Assembly (NCBI RefSeq): GCF_001562115.1
Contig: NZ_CP013926.1
Coordinates: 3,410,001-3,474,000, forward strand
DNA: 64,000 bases
DNA from: Alteromonas stellipolaris
Lineage (GTDB): Bacteria; Pseudomonadota; Gammaproteobacteria; Enterobacterales; Alteromonadaceae
Direction: 5' to 3'
Shown: one piece after another, positions 51,593-60,606 of the stretch
How positions within the stretch are numbered: the stretch's first letter is position 1
Layout: the number at the start of each line of letters is the position of its first letter
Notes under the pieces: generated by a model
Told to the model about the DNA's origin: nothing
Databases searched by the model: none
Seen by the model: only the letters and a program-made list of their open reading frames with translations
Translations under genes and position numbers: made by a program

Positions 51593-54490
51593 CTACCCCT
51601 CAATATAACTCTCTATACTAGGGCAAGAACAAATCAAATTACGATCCCCGAACACATCATCAATGCGGTTAACCGAAGGCCAGAATTTGTTTCTGTGTAC
51701 TTCTGGTACTGGGTACGCCGCTAGGTTGCGGTCGTAACTACGGTTCCAGTCGTTGTCACAAATATCGGCTAGGGTATGTGGTGCATTGTGTAGTGGGTTG
51801 TCGGTAGCATCCCACTCGCCGCTTTCTACTTTCGCAATTTCTTGGCGAATGCTGATCATGGCATTTACGAAACGGTCTAGCTCGTACTTAGCTTCCGATT
51901 CAGTGGGCTCAATCATTAGCGTGCCCGCTACTGGAAAGCTCATAGTAGGCGCGTGGAAACCGTAGTCGTTTAAGCGTTTTGCTATATCTACTTCGGTTAC
52001 ACCGCTGGCTTCTTTTAATGGGCGCAGGTCAATAATACATTCGTGCGCTACGCGGCCGTTCTTACCTTTGTACAGTACGTTGTAATGCCCTTCTAAGGCA
52101 TTGGCTACATAGTTGGCGTTAAGTATGGCTACTTCGGTTGCCTTACGTAGGCCAGCCGAGCCCATCATTTTAATGTACATGTAGCTTATTGGCAGAATAG
52201 ACGCACTGCCCCATGGAGCTGCCGAAACCGCGCCGCAGTCTTTACCTGCTGTTTCAATATTCACTACCGTGTGGTTTGGCAAGAAAGGCGCAAGATGCGA
52301 TTTCACTCCAATAGGCCCCATACCTGGGCCGCCACCACCGTGTGGAATACAGAAGGTTTTGTGTAGGTTTAAGTGCGATACGTCTGAACCAATAAACCCA
52401 GGTGACGTAATGCCCACCTGCGCGTTCATGTTCGCGCCATCCATATACACTTGGCCGCCGTACTGGTGCACAATTTCACACATTTCACGAATGGTTTCTT
52501 CGTACACACCGTGGGTAGATGGGTAAGTGATCATGGCGCACGATAAGTTATCGCCCACTTCTTCGGCTTTCTTGCGAAGGTCGGCAATGTCTACATTACC
52601 GTTGTTGTCACATTTTACTACCACTACGTTTAGGCTAACCATTTGCGCAGATGCGGGGTTAGTACCGTGTGCTGAACTTGGAATTAAGCATACGTTTCTG
52701 TGCCCTTCGCCGCGGCTTTCATGGTAACGCTGAATGGCCAATAAGCCTGCGTATTCACCTTGTGCACCTGAGTTAGGTTGCATAGATAGGTTGTCGTACC
52801 CAGTCACGTTGATTAACCACTCGGCTAGCTCGGCAATCATTTCTTGATAGCCCACCGCTTGATTTAGTGGTGCAAACGGGTGAATTTGGCCAAACTCTGC
52901 CCAAGTTACGGGAATCATTTCCGCAGTAGCGTTTAGCTTCATGGTGCACGAACCCAATGAAATCATTGAGTGGTTCAAGGCTAAATCTTTATTCTCTAGG
53001 CTTTTAATATAACGCAGCATTTCAGTTTCTGAATGGTACTGGTTAAACACTTCGTGAGTAAGAATATCGCTAGTGCGTACTAGGTTTTCTGGAATAGCAT
53101 TAGTAGGCTGCGTGGTAACTTCGGCATCAAGCGCATCTACACTTAAGCCGTGGTCGCTACCTAGAATAACGGTAAACAAAGTAGCAATGTCTTCACGGGT
53201 AGTAGTTTCATCAAGCGAAACCCCTACAGCGCCTTCTAAATCGGCACGTAGGTTTAGGCCGTGTTCGTAGCCTTTGTTTAGTACAGCGTCTTTGTTATCT
53301 ACCAATACAGTTAGGGTATCGAAGTAGGTGCTGTGTTTAAGGGCTGCACCTTTTTTCGTTAGGCCTGCCGCTAGAATACTGGTTAAGCGGTGTATGCGCT
53401 GAGCAATGGTTTTTAAGCCTTTAGGGCCGTGGTATACGGCGTAAAAGCTGGCCATGTTAGCTAGCAATACTTGCGCGGTACAAATGTTCGAGTTAGCTTT
53501 TTCGCGGCGAATATGTTGCTCACGCGTTTGCAGCGCCATACGTAGTGCTGGGCGGCCACGGGTGTCTTTACTTACGCCAATAATACGGCCAGGCAATGAA
53601 CGCTTGTAGCTGTCGCGTGTTGCGAAGAATGCAGCATGTGGGCCGCCGTACCCCATTGGCACACCAAAGCGTTGTGCGCTGCCTAGGGCAACGTCTGCGC
53701 CTAGTTCACCGGGCGATTTTAGCATTACCAAGCTCATCAAGTCGGCGGCTACTGCCACTATGCCTTTTTTGGCTTGTACTGCAGCAATAATATCGGAAAT
53801 GTCGGTTACTTCACCGGTGGTGCTTGGATATTGTAACAACGCACCAAATACATCGTGATTTGCCGCATCGCTTGCTGGGCCGGTAATAATACCAAAACCA
53901 AACATTTCAGCGCGTGTAGCTACTACATCGTGGGTTTGTGGGTGTACGTCATCAGCAATAAAGTAGCTGCTGGCTTTTTTGTTTTTAGATACGCGTTTAG
54001 CCAATGCCATGGCTTCAGCCGCTGCGGTGCCTTCATCAAGTAATGAAGCAGACGCTAGCTCTAAGCCGGTTAAATCAATGGTCAACTGTTGAAAGTTTAA
54101 AATGGCTTCCAAACGGCCTTGGGCAATTTCTGGCTGGTAAGGCGTGTATGCTGTGTACCAACCTGGGTTTTCTAACACGTTGCGTAAAATAACATTGGGT
54201 ACGTGGGTATCGTAATAACCCATACCAATAAACGAGCGATTAACCGTGTTTTTGCCAGCCACTTTTTTCAATGCTGCTAATGCATCTACTTCGGTTGCCC
54301 CTTCGCCTACTTTTAACGGCTCAGGTAGCGCAATGCCAGCCGGTACGGTTTGCGCAATTAAATCGTCTAACGATGTTGCGTCAATAGCCGACAGCATTTG
54401 CTGAATTTCTTCTTCGCCTGGGCCTACGTGGCGGCGAATGAATGCGTCTTTTTGCTCTAGTTGAGCTAATGTAGGAGAAGTATTCGACAT
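51593..54490 (-). CDS. gcvP: glycine dehydrogenase (decarboxylating), P protein
   Basis: 965 residues from the ATG 54490 ([25 protein letters not shown], the family's start); the frame opens 51 bases further. The fused alpha/beta P protein has N-terminal [22 protein letters not shown] and the PLP site [17 protein letters not shown] (Lys in HKTF). It decarboxylates glycine and passes the aminomethyl group to the lipoyl arm of GcvH. Third gene of the operon; a hairpin separates it from gcvH. Confidence 0.95.
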   Translation of the reverse strand: MSNTSPTLAQLEQKDAFIRRHVGPGEEEIQQMLSAIDATSLDDLIAQTVPAGIALPEPLKVGEGATEVDALAALKKVAGKNTVNRSFIGMGYYDTHVPNVILRNVLENPGWYTAYTPYQPEIAQGRLEAILNFQQLTIDLTGLELASASLLDEGTAAAEAMALAKRVSKNKKASSYFIADDVHPQTHDVVATRAEMFGFGIITGPASDAANHDVFGALLQYPSTTGEVTDISDIIAAVQAKKGIVAVAADLMSLVMLKSPGELGADVALGSAQRFGVPMGYGGPHAAFFATRDSYKRSLPGRIIGVSKDTRGRPALRMALQTREQHIRREKANSNICTAQVLLANMASFYAVYHGPKGLKTIAQRIHRLTSILAAGLTKKGAALKHSTYFDTLTVLVDNKDAVLNKGYEHGLNLRADLEGAVGVSLDETTTREDIATLFTVILGSDHGLSVDALDAEVTTQPTNAIPENLVRTSDILTHEVFNQYHSETEMLRYIKSLENKDLALNHSMISLGSCTMKLNATAEMIPVTWAEFGQIHPFAPLNQAVGYQEMIAELAEWLINVTGYDNLSMQPNSGAQGEYAGLLAIQRYHESRGEGHRNVCLIPSSAHGTNPASAQMVSLNVVVVKCDNNGNVDIADLRKKAEEVGDNLSCAMITYPSTHGVYEETIREMCEIVHQYGGQVYMDGANMNAQVGITSPGFIGSDVSHLNLHKTFCIPHGGGGPGMGPIGVKSHLAPFLPNHTVVNIETAGKDCGAVSAAPWGSASILPISYMYIKMMGSAGLRKATEVAILNANYVANALEGHYNVLYKGKNGRVAHECIIDLRPLKEASGVTEVDIAKRLNDYGFHAPTMSFPVAGTLMIEPTESEAKYELDRFVNAMISIRQEIAKVESGEWDATDNPLHNAPHTLADICDNDWNRSYDRNLAAYPVPEVHRNKFWPSVNRIDDVFGDRNLICSCPSIESYIEG

Positions 54491-54560
54491 AACGTTGTTA
54501 AGCACTCGCAATGTATTGCCCCGAAAGGCAGGATAAAACACAAATAAAAACGTAAAGATA

Positions 54561-54587
54561 AAAAGGGGCTAATTAGAAGCCCCTTTT
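54561..54587 (-). terminator. intra-operon terminator/attenuator between gcvH and gcvP
   Basis: AAAAGGGGCT-AATTAGA-AGCCCCTTTT, a 10-bp perfect stem with T's on both sides, placed inside the gcvTHP operon and 70 bases before gcvP. It should lower gcvP relative to gcvT and gcvH unless read through. Confidence 0.75.
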
Positions 54588-54633
54588 TAATAATTACTGG
54601 TTACTACGCTTCCATTTAGAAGCAACTAACGAA

Positions 54634-55023
54634 TTACTCTTCGTCAATGCTGTTTTCATAACCTTCAGCGTCTAATAAGCCTTCAACTTCTTCGGCATCA
54701 TCCGCTTTAATTTTGAATAACCAGCCATCGCCGTAAGGGTCTGAGTTTACAAGCTCTGGTGAATCTTCTAGTTCTTCGTTAACGCCAACTACTTCGCCGC
54801 TAATAGGGGCGTAAACGTCTGAAGCCGCTTTAACCGATTCAGCAACAGCGATATCGTCGCCAGTGCTCACGGTGTCGCCAACGTCTGGCAACTCTACAAA
54901 TACCATATCGCCAAGCAAGCCTTGAGCGTGCTCAGAAATACCTACTGTAAATACACCATCGCCGTCTGGACGAACCCATTCGTGGGTAGATGCGTAACGT
55001 AAATCTGTTGGAATGTTGCTCAT
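54634..55023 (-). CDS. gcvH: glycine cleavage H protein
   Basis: 129 residues, the usual length. The lipoyl lysine is Lys65 in [22 protein letters not shown]. The protein shuttles the aminomethyl group between the P, T and L proteins. Middle gene of gcvTHP: 26 bases after gcvT and followed by a hairpin before gcvP. Confidence 0.96.
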   Translation of the reverse strand: MSNIPTDLRYASTHEWVRPDGDGVFTVGISEHAQGLLGDMVFVELPDVGDTVSTGDDIAVAESVKAASDVYAPISGEVVGVNEELEDSPELVNSDPYGDGWLFKIKADDAEEVEGLLDAEGYENSIDEE

Positions 55024-55049
55024 AATCGTTCCTGTTATTCTCTGTTAAC

Positions 55050-56129
55050 TTATAAAACACTTTTTCCGTTGCGAACAAAGGAGGGCTTAACCACTTTTAC
55101 TGTAACCCACTTTTTGCGCATTTCCACCTCAACCGTTTCACCAACATCTGAAGGTACTCGTGCTAACGCAACAGAGTGGCCTAATGTAGGTGAAAATGTA
55201 CCTGAGGTAATAATACCTTCGCCGCTTTCGGTTTTAATTTTTTGACCGTGGCGCAACACGCCTTTCTCTGTCATTACTAAGCCAACTAACTTGTCGGTAC
55301 CGGCTTCGCGCTGTGCTTCTAATGCGCTGCGGCCAACAAAGTTACGATCTGCTGGTTCCCACGTAATAGTCCAGCCCATGTTAGCGGCTAGTGGTGATAC
55401 AGTTTCATCCATATCTTGGCCGTACAAGTTCATGCCTGCTTCTAAACGAAGGGTATCGCGCGCGCCTAAACCACACGGTTTAACGCCTGCGTCTAGCAAG
55501 TCTTGCCAGAAGCTGGCTGCTTGCGCGGTAGGCACCATAATTTCGTAACCTGCTTCACCGGTATACCCTGTGGTAGCAATGAATAAATCTTCAGCTTGTA
55601 CGCCGAAAAACGGCTTCATGCCTGCAACTGCTTCTTTTTGCGCGGCGCTGAAAAGCGTTGCTGCTTTTTCTTTGGCATTAGGGCCTTGCACAGCAATCAT
55701 GGCGAACTCTGGGCGTTCGGTAATAGATACGTCGAAACCTTCGGCGTTAGTATTTAGCCAGTTCATGTCTTTTTCGCGTGTGGCTGAATTAACTACTAGG
55801 CGATAGTTAGTTTCATCGAAGTAATACACGATTAAATCGTCTACCACGCCGCCTTCTTCATTAAGCATGCCGCTGTATAGCGCTTTGCCTTTTATTTGAA
55901 GTTTAGCAACGTCGTTTGCAAGAAGGTGTTGAAGGTATGCTTTAGCTTGTGTGCCTTTAACATCAACAATGGTCATGTGCGACACGTCGAACATGCCTGC
56001 ATCTTGGCGAACAGCGTGATGCTCTTCTATTTGCGAACCATAGTTAATTGGCATATCCCAGCCAAAGAAATCAACCATTTTGGCACCAGATTCTAGGTGC
56101 TTTGCATGTAGGGCGGTGGTGTTAGACAT
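55050..56129 (-). CDS. gcvT: aminomethyltransferase, T protein
   Basis: 359 residues from the ATG 56129 ([52 protein letters not shown]); the frame opens 84 bases earlier but this is the family length. Contains the T-protein motifs [23 protein letters not shown] and the folate domain near [12 protein letters not shown]. It uses tetrahydrofolate to release ammonia from the GcvH-bound group. First gene of the leftward gcvTHP operon, divergent from a LysR gene. Confidence 0.95.
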   Translation of the reverse strand: MSNTTALHAKHLESGAKMVDFFGWDMPINYGSQIEEHHAVRQDAGMFDVSHMTIVDVKGTQAKAYLQHLLANDVAKLQIKGKALYSGMLNEEGGVVDDLIVYYFDETNYRLVVNSATREKDMNWLNTNAEGFDVSITERPEFAMIAVQGPNAKEKAATLFSAAQKEAVAGMKPFFGVQAEDLFIATTGYTGEAGYEIMVPTAQAASFWQDLLDAGVKPCGLGARDTLRLEAGMNLYGQDMDETVSPLAANMGWTITWEPADRNFVGRSALEAQREAGTDKLVGLVMTEKGVLRHGQKIKTESGEGIITSGTFSPTLGHSVALARVPSDVGETVEVEMRKKWVTVKVVKPSFVRNGKSVL

Positions 56130-56212
56130 TCCACTTTCTCTTAGGTAAGGGTAGAAAACGCTATCGAGTATAGTGAGTGAAATAAGGCGCAACAAATTGA
56201 AAATTCTTATCA

Positions 56213-56235
56213 ATACATTTATAAAGGTAATGTAT
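56213..56235. promoter_or_regulatory. candidate LysR operator in gcvT/LysR divergent region
   Basis: ATACATT-N9-AATGTAT, a perfect 7-bp inverted repeat in the 137-base region between divergent gcvT and LysR genes. LysR-type regulators bind such spaced palindromes; regulator assignment is inferred. Confidence 0.45.
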
Positions 56236-56266
56236 ACGATTTACTACATCAGGAATTCAAATCTTA

Positions 56267-57115
56267 ATGAAGCAGCTATCGCTAGATAATTTGCGCACTT
56301 TTGTGAGTGTTATAGAGCTTGGCGGCTATGCTAAAGCCGGTGAATTCGTGGGTCGGTCGCAGCCCGCTATTAGTTTGCAAATAAAAAAACTAGAATCCCA
56401 ACTAGAAAGAAAGCTGTTTACTAAGGTAGGCCAACGGCATTTACCTAGCGCCGATGGCAATTGGCTTTATCCTAAAGCAAAAGAGTTACTAGAACTTAAC
56501 GACAACATCTTTAAAAGCCTAATTCCTGCGCCTTTAAGTGGCCGTTTGCGCTTGGGTATTCCAAACGAATTTGCATCAACGTTACTGCCGGGGCTTATTG
56601 GTGAATTTTCGAAGCGCTACCCTGATGTGTCGCTAGAGGTAACATCATCGCTAAGCCGCGATTTACTACACCCCAGCCAGCGGGATCATTTCGATTTAAT
56701 TTTAGCGCTGGTAAACCCTAATGAAGATACTGAAGGGGAAGTGGTACTGGAAGATGAAATAGTGTGGGTGGGCGATGCCACCCGCCCTTTAGTAGGCGAT
56801 AGCATCCCGCTGGTGCTGGCCCCCGATGGCTGTATGTACCGAAGCCGTGTAATTGAAGAACTAAAACAACAAACCTTTGCATGGAAAATTACTTACACTA
56901 ACGCCGATTTAGGTGGCTTAGTGGCGGCTATTCAACAAGGCTTAGGTATTACCGCCCTCGCCCGTTCAAGTTTGCCGCAAAACGTTTCGCCGCTTAATCA
57001 CCCAAAACTGCCCAAATTAGGTAGAGTGAATATCTGCCTTTTCAACCAAGACACCCAACATCCTGTCATTAGTAAAACCTTAGCAGAGTTTATAACCAGT
57101 AGATTACGGGCTTAG
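56267..57115 (+). CDS. LysR-family transcriptional regulator
   Basis: 282 residues. HTH at about 5-65 (LDNLRTFVSVIELGGYAKAGEFVGRSQPAISLQIKKLESQLERKLF) and a periplasmic-binding-like effector domain from about 90 on (RLRLGIPNEFASTLLPGLIGEFSKRYPDVSLEVTSSLSRDLLHPSQRDHFDLILAL). It is divergent from gcvT, so it may control glycine cleavage, but it is shorter than and unlike E. coli GcvA in this region. A terminator follows. Confidence 0.88.
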   Translation: MKQLSLDNLRTFVSVIELGGYAKAGEFVGRSQPAISLQIKKLESQLERKLFTKVGQRHLPSADGNWLYPKAKELLELNDNIFKSLIPAPLSGRLRLGIPNEFASTLLPGLIGEFSKRYPDVSLEVTSSLSRDLLHPSQRDHFDLILALVNPNEDTEGEVVLEDEIVWVGDATRPLVGDSIPLVLAPDGCMYRSRVIEELKQQTFAWKITYTNADLGGLVAAIQQGLGITALARSSLPQNVSPLNHPKLPKLGRVNICLFNQDTQHPVISKTLAEFITSRLRA

Positions 57116-57168
57116 CCTAGTTAAAAACTGATGGCGTTAGGTAAAATTGAACTGGGGTTAGCGTGAAA

Positions 57169-57209
57169 AAAAGCCGCAATTTATATAAATAAATGCGGCT
57201 TTTGTTTTT
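57169..57209 (+). terminator. intrinsic terminator after LysR gene
   Basis: AAAAGCCGCA / TGCGGCTTTT stem (10 bp, 15-base loop) followed by GTTTTTA. It also lies between the convergent ends of the LysR and HxxDWE genes. Confidence 0.8.
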
Positions 57210-57252
57210 AAATCACGCACCATGTTTTACGTAAAGTGGATGACATGTGTTG

Positions 57253-58065
57253 TTAATAAATATCCAAATAAAACAAAGACTGTAACGTCATAGTCTCATC
57301 TTGAAGGTAGCTTGGGTTTCTATCGCAGGTATTTTCAGTGCCATCAATAATACCCGCTAATACTTGTCCGCCATCTTCTCTGCATACCGTGCGCTGGTGA
57401 GGGCGTTCGCTTCTAAGGTTAGGATTTGTTGAACCGGGAAAAACGTCATCAAAACCCACTGAATCAAGGTGTTGCGCTACGGGTGACCATGTTTCGCCCG
57501 GCCCTCGGGGATCTTTCCAGTAATAGCAGTAGCCACCCGTTAAAAAGGTCCAACTATCTGCGCTAGCCCGTGATCTTTGGTCGTGATAGTTACCATGAGA
57601 ATATTTCCCCACATACACAACAGGATGCTCACCATCTTTTTCAACTGTTTCAGCAGCTTTAGTATAGCGCCCGTTGTGCTGCCAGTAAGTCACGTGCTCT
57701 AGCTCATGATTTACTACATGAACGGTAATCGCCTCCCAATCGTCTGCGTGCCCACTATCCCACGTGGTACATCCGTTTTGATCGCCATAATAATTCCAGT
57801 AGGTAATTAATTTGTGTGTTTTACCGTTAACGTCTTCTTCGTACGCTTCCCAGAAAACAGGAACCGTTGTAGTTTGATATTCACTTCGAGTAACGCATTC
57901 CCCGCTATTTGTTCCATTGGCAGGGTTAGTCGGCCAACATTCGTTATCTGTTCTTAACTTGTACACAGGTTTGAAGTCATTCACGTCATCTGCATAGGTA
58001 TTTTCAATTTGCCCAGCAAGTCCCACAACAACGCAAATTAGGCTTACATAGAAATGTAGTTTCAT
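57253..58065 (-). CDS. secreted HxxDWE-motif protein (NPP1/Vps62-like)
   Basis: 270 residues with signal peptide MKLHFYVSLICVVVGLAGQIENTYA. It carries DSGHADDWEAITVHVV and later EHPVVYVGKYSHGNYHDQ, recalling the GHRHDWE and HG motifs of necrosis- and ethylene-inducing NPP1 proteins and the DWE/SHGxY motifs of Vps62/DUF946 proteins. Eight cysteines suggest disulfides. A secreted protein acting on host or neighbouring cells is possible, but the match is partial. Single gene. Confidence 0.6.
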   Translation of the reverse strand: MKLHFYVSLICVVVGLAGQIENTYADDVNDFKPVYKLRTDNECWPTNPANGTNSGECVTRSEYQTTTVPVFWEAYEEDVNGKTHKLITYWNYYGDQNGCTTWDSGHADDWEAITVHVVNHELEHVTYWQHNGRYTKAAETVEKDGEHPVVYVGKYSHGNYHDQRSRASADSWTFLTGGYCYYWKDPRGPGETWSPVAQHLDSVGFDDVFPGSTNPNLRSERPHQRTVCREDGGQVLAGIIDGTENTCDRNPSYLQDETMTLQSLFYLDIY

Positions 58066-58343
58066 TTTATGTCCTTTTCTGTTTAGGTTATTTATTGGTT
58101 GTACACGCCTATCTCAAATAGCTTTTCGAGATACCAAGAAGAGTTCTGCGCTAAGCATATTGGGGACAACAAACAGCATGAAATTTATGTGACAGAGAGT
58201 GATGTAACCGCCACCCGAAACAAGAACTTAAGCAAGATGAAAGGCATACCGGTATTACCACAACGGATTCTGGTATGGCATTACTTAAAAAACAGGTATA
58301 GTTTCTTTTTTTAACGACAAAAAATGCAAGAGCCCATAACTAA

Positions 58344-59336
58344 ATGGTGACTATCAAAGATGTAGCCGCCCATGCTGGCGTAGCGTTTAAAACGGTATCT
58401 CGCGTTGTTAATAACGACCCCACTGTAAAGCCGGCCAATCGTGACAAAGTATTAGCGTCTATTGAAGAACTAGGCTATCGCCCAAATCGTGCTGCGCAAA
58501 TGACTAGGCGGAAAAAATCGGGAGTAATTGGATTTATTGCTGATGAGCTTTTGCGTGTGCCTTACACTTTCGATCTTATTCGCGGCGCGCAAGACTTAGC
58601 CTGGAAGAATAATAAAGAGCTTATGGTACTTAACGTTAATGTTGATAAATATAGCGTAGAAGGTGCTATCAATCATTTGTTGGGGCATAGAGTTGAAGGC
58701 ATTATTTATGCGGCAATGTATCATCGGGAAGTAACGCTGCCTGAACAACTTACCCCTGTTCCCACTGTATTAGCGAATTGTTTCGACCCATCAAAGCGAT
58801 TTGCCTCAATCGTGCCTGATGAAAAAGAAGCTGCCAGAGAAATTACTGCCAAAATGCTGAATAAAGGCTACCGTCGTATTGTCTTCTTAAACTTGAATGA
58901 AAATATTATTGCGGGGCAGCAGCGTAAAGCAGGTGCTGAACAAGCTTTTGCCGAACATAAAGGGAAAAATTGCGAACTGCATATAGAGTCAGTCATTATT
59001 GGTGAAGAAGGCAATGAGCGCTCAGTAACGCGCCAACGGGCAGCTGAACTTATCGAAAACTTTAAACCCGATGCAATTCTTTGCGGCCAAGACCCAATGG
59101 CAGTAGAAGTCTATTTTGTGGCACAATCTTTAGGTTTAAAAGTGGGCGAAAACATTGGTATTGGTAGCTTCGATGACTGGGATATTATCCCCACGCTATT
59201 GCAACCATCTCTTACCACCATGGCACTCCCTCACTACGACATGGGCCAATGGGCCATAAATTATCTTTTAAACGAAAGAACCGATATCGTTAGTCAAACG
59301 GCAAAATTCAACTTAATTAATCGCGACTCATTTTAA
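58344..59336 (+). CDS. LacI-family regulator of the sucrose/fructan locus
   Basis: 330 residues. HTH at 1-50 (VTIKDVAAHAGVAFKTVSRVVNNDPTVKPANRDKVLASIEELGYRPN) and a sugar-binding core (SGVIGFIADEL, GIGSFDDWDIIPTLLQPSLTTM). It is convergent with the transporter/GH32 genes: its last 20 bases overlap the 3' end of the MFS gene. LacI regulators of the CscR/ScrR type repress sucrose genes; assignment by context. Confidence 0.9.
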   Translation: MVTIKDVAAHAGVAFKTVSRVVNNDPTVKPANRDKVLASIEELGYRPNRAAQMTRRKKSGVIGFIADELLRVPYTFDLIRGAQDLAWKNNKELMVLNVNVDKYSVEGAINHLLGHRVEGIIYAAMYHREVTLPEQLTPVPTVLANCFDPSKRFASIVPDEKEAAREITAKMLNKGYRRIVFLNLNENIIAGQQRKAGAEQAFAEHKGKNCELHIESVIIGEEGNERSVTRQRAAELIENFKPDAILCGQDPMAVEVYFVAQSLGLKVGENIGIGSFDDWDIIPTLLQPSLTTMALPHYDMGQWAINYLLNERTDIVSQTAKFNLINRDSF

Positions 59337-60606
59337 GGTTTGGTTGTTGAAGTGCCGGCGTCGCCTTGTTTTTATCTTCTAACACCCGCCAAGATATCGC
59401 TACGTTTAGGGTTACCACTATACCTAGTACCAAATACGCATTGGCAAAACCAAACGTATCGTACATTTCACCCACTAGCGACGACAGCGCTGTCGTTACC
59501 ACCTGCGACATCACATTAAATCCAATTAAGTAAATCGTTGCAGAGAGCCTAGCGTCGAAGTTTACCGTTATGTATTTGAATATACTCACTAACAAGAGGG
59601 GTAATTCTACGGCATGCAGAAGCTTCACCATCGATATTGAAATTGTGTCGTCAACTAAGCCTGATGCAAGAATACGTAGCGCCATAATAGCGCCACTCAG
59701 TAACAAGCCATTCTTTGCACCAATCTTGTTTACCACATATGGCGCCACAAACATCAGGCCCGCTTCCACAAACACTTGAGTCGAATTTAAGTACCCATAG
59801 AATCGGTTACCCTCTTCTACACTGGGGAACATTGCTGCAAAATAAATAGCAAATTGCTGGTCGTAAATTTGATACAGACAAGACACGCCCATAACGTAAA
59901 AGCCTAAGCGCCAGAATGAACCTAGCTTCAAAAGCGCAAATACATCCATTGAAGAGATACTGGTTCGATGCGACGATTGTAAATCAAATTCGTTTGTTGG
60001 AAGTCGAAGTACACAAACAAAAAATGCTGCGCCACTCACACTCGCAATCCAAAAGTTGACCTGCGGGCTAATGTTGAAAATTATCCCTGCAGCAAATGTT
60101 GCCACCGCCCAGCCTAATGAACCCCACAATCTCGCTTTACCAAACTCGACACCATGCTGACGCCCTATACGCTCAATTAGCGCCTCTAATGTACCTACCG
60201 CAGCACCAAACGCTAAGGCGCTGTAGAGTGCGCCAACACAAACTCCCGTAAAAAAATGATGGGTGAGTAAAGGTTGGTAGACATACACAAAAAATGGCCC
60301 AACTGCGATGGTCAATAAAGCTAAAATACGGAGCAATTGCTTACCGGTACCCAACTTGTCTTGCACTACGCCATAAACCGGCATAGCAAACAATGCAGCT
60401 AGCGCGTTTGCGGCAAATACAATACCGGTTTGTTTGCCAGATAACTGTAACGTTTGGTTTAGCCAAAGTGGGAAAAGCGAGTAAGCGAACGACCACGTTA
60501 AGAAAAACGTGAACAAGGCCAGTGCTGAAGACCAATACGCGGTACTAGGCCGCTGCCGTAACATGCAACCTAGTACTGACGTTGAATGGGCTTTATTTGT
60601 TAGCAT
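59317..60606 (-). CDS. MFS oligosaccharide:H+ symporter, CscB/LacY-like
   Basis: 429 residues from ATG 60606, overlapping the GH32 stop by 14 bases; an internal ATG at 60564 with AGG before it is an alternative. Twelve hydrophobic segments. The start (STAYWSSALALFTFFLTWSFAYSLFPLWLNQTLQLSGKQTGIVFAANALAALFAMPVYGVVQDKLG) resembles the sucrose permease CscB/LacY family. Likely imports sucrose or a fructan oligomer, coupled to the GH32 enzyme just upstream. Confidence 0.85.
   Translation of the reverse strand: MLTNKAHSTSVLGCMLRQRPSTAYWSSALALFTFFLTWSFAYSLFPLWLNQTLQLSGKQTGIVFAANALAALFAMPVYGVVQDKLGTGKQLLRILALLTIAVGPFFVYVYQPLLTHHFFTGVCVGALYSALAFGAAVGTLEALIERIGRQHGVEFGKARLWGSLGWAVATFAAGIIFNISPQVNFWIASVSGAAFFVCVLRLPTNEFDLQSSHRTSISSMDVFALLKLGSFWRLGFYVMGVSCLYQIYDQQFAIYFAAMFPSVEEGNRFYGYLNSTQVFVEAGLMFVAPYVVNKIGAKNGLLLSGAIMALRILASGLVDDTISISMVKLLHAVELPLLLVSIFKYITVNFDARLSATIYLIGFNVMSQVVTTALSSLVGEMYDTFGFANAYLVLGIVVTLNVAISWRVLEDKNKATPALQQPNLKMSRD

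Noticed and set aside
56130..56266. Glycine riboswitch upstream of gcvT
   Set aside because: The region is only 137 bases, is shared with a divergent LysR promoter, and shows no aptamer-like paired stems or conserved GG cores.
58099..58314. 71-aa rightward frame upstream of the LacI gene
   Set aside because: Low-quality composition, no recognised family; most likely part of the upstream region of LacI.
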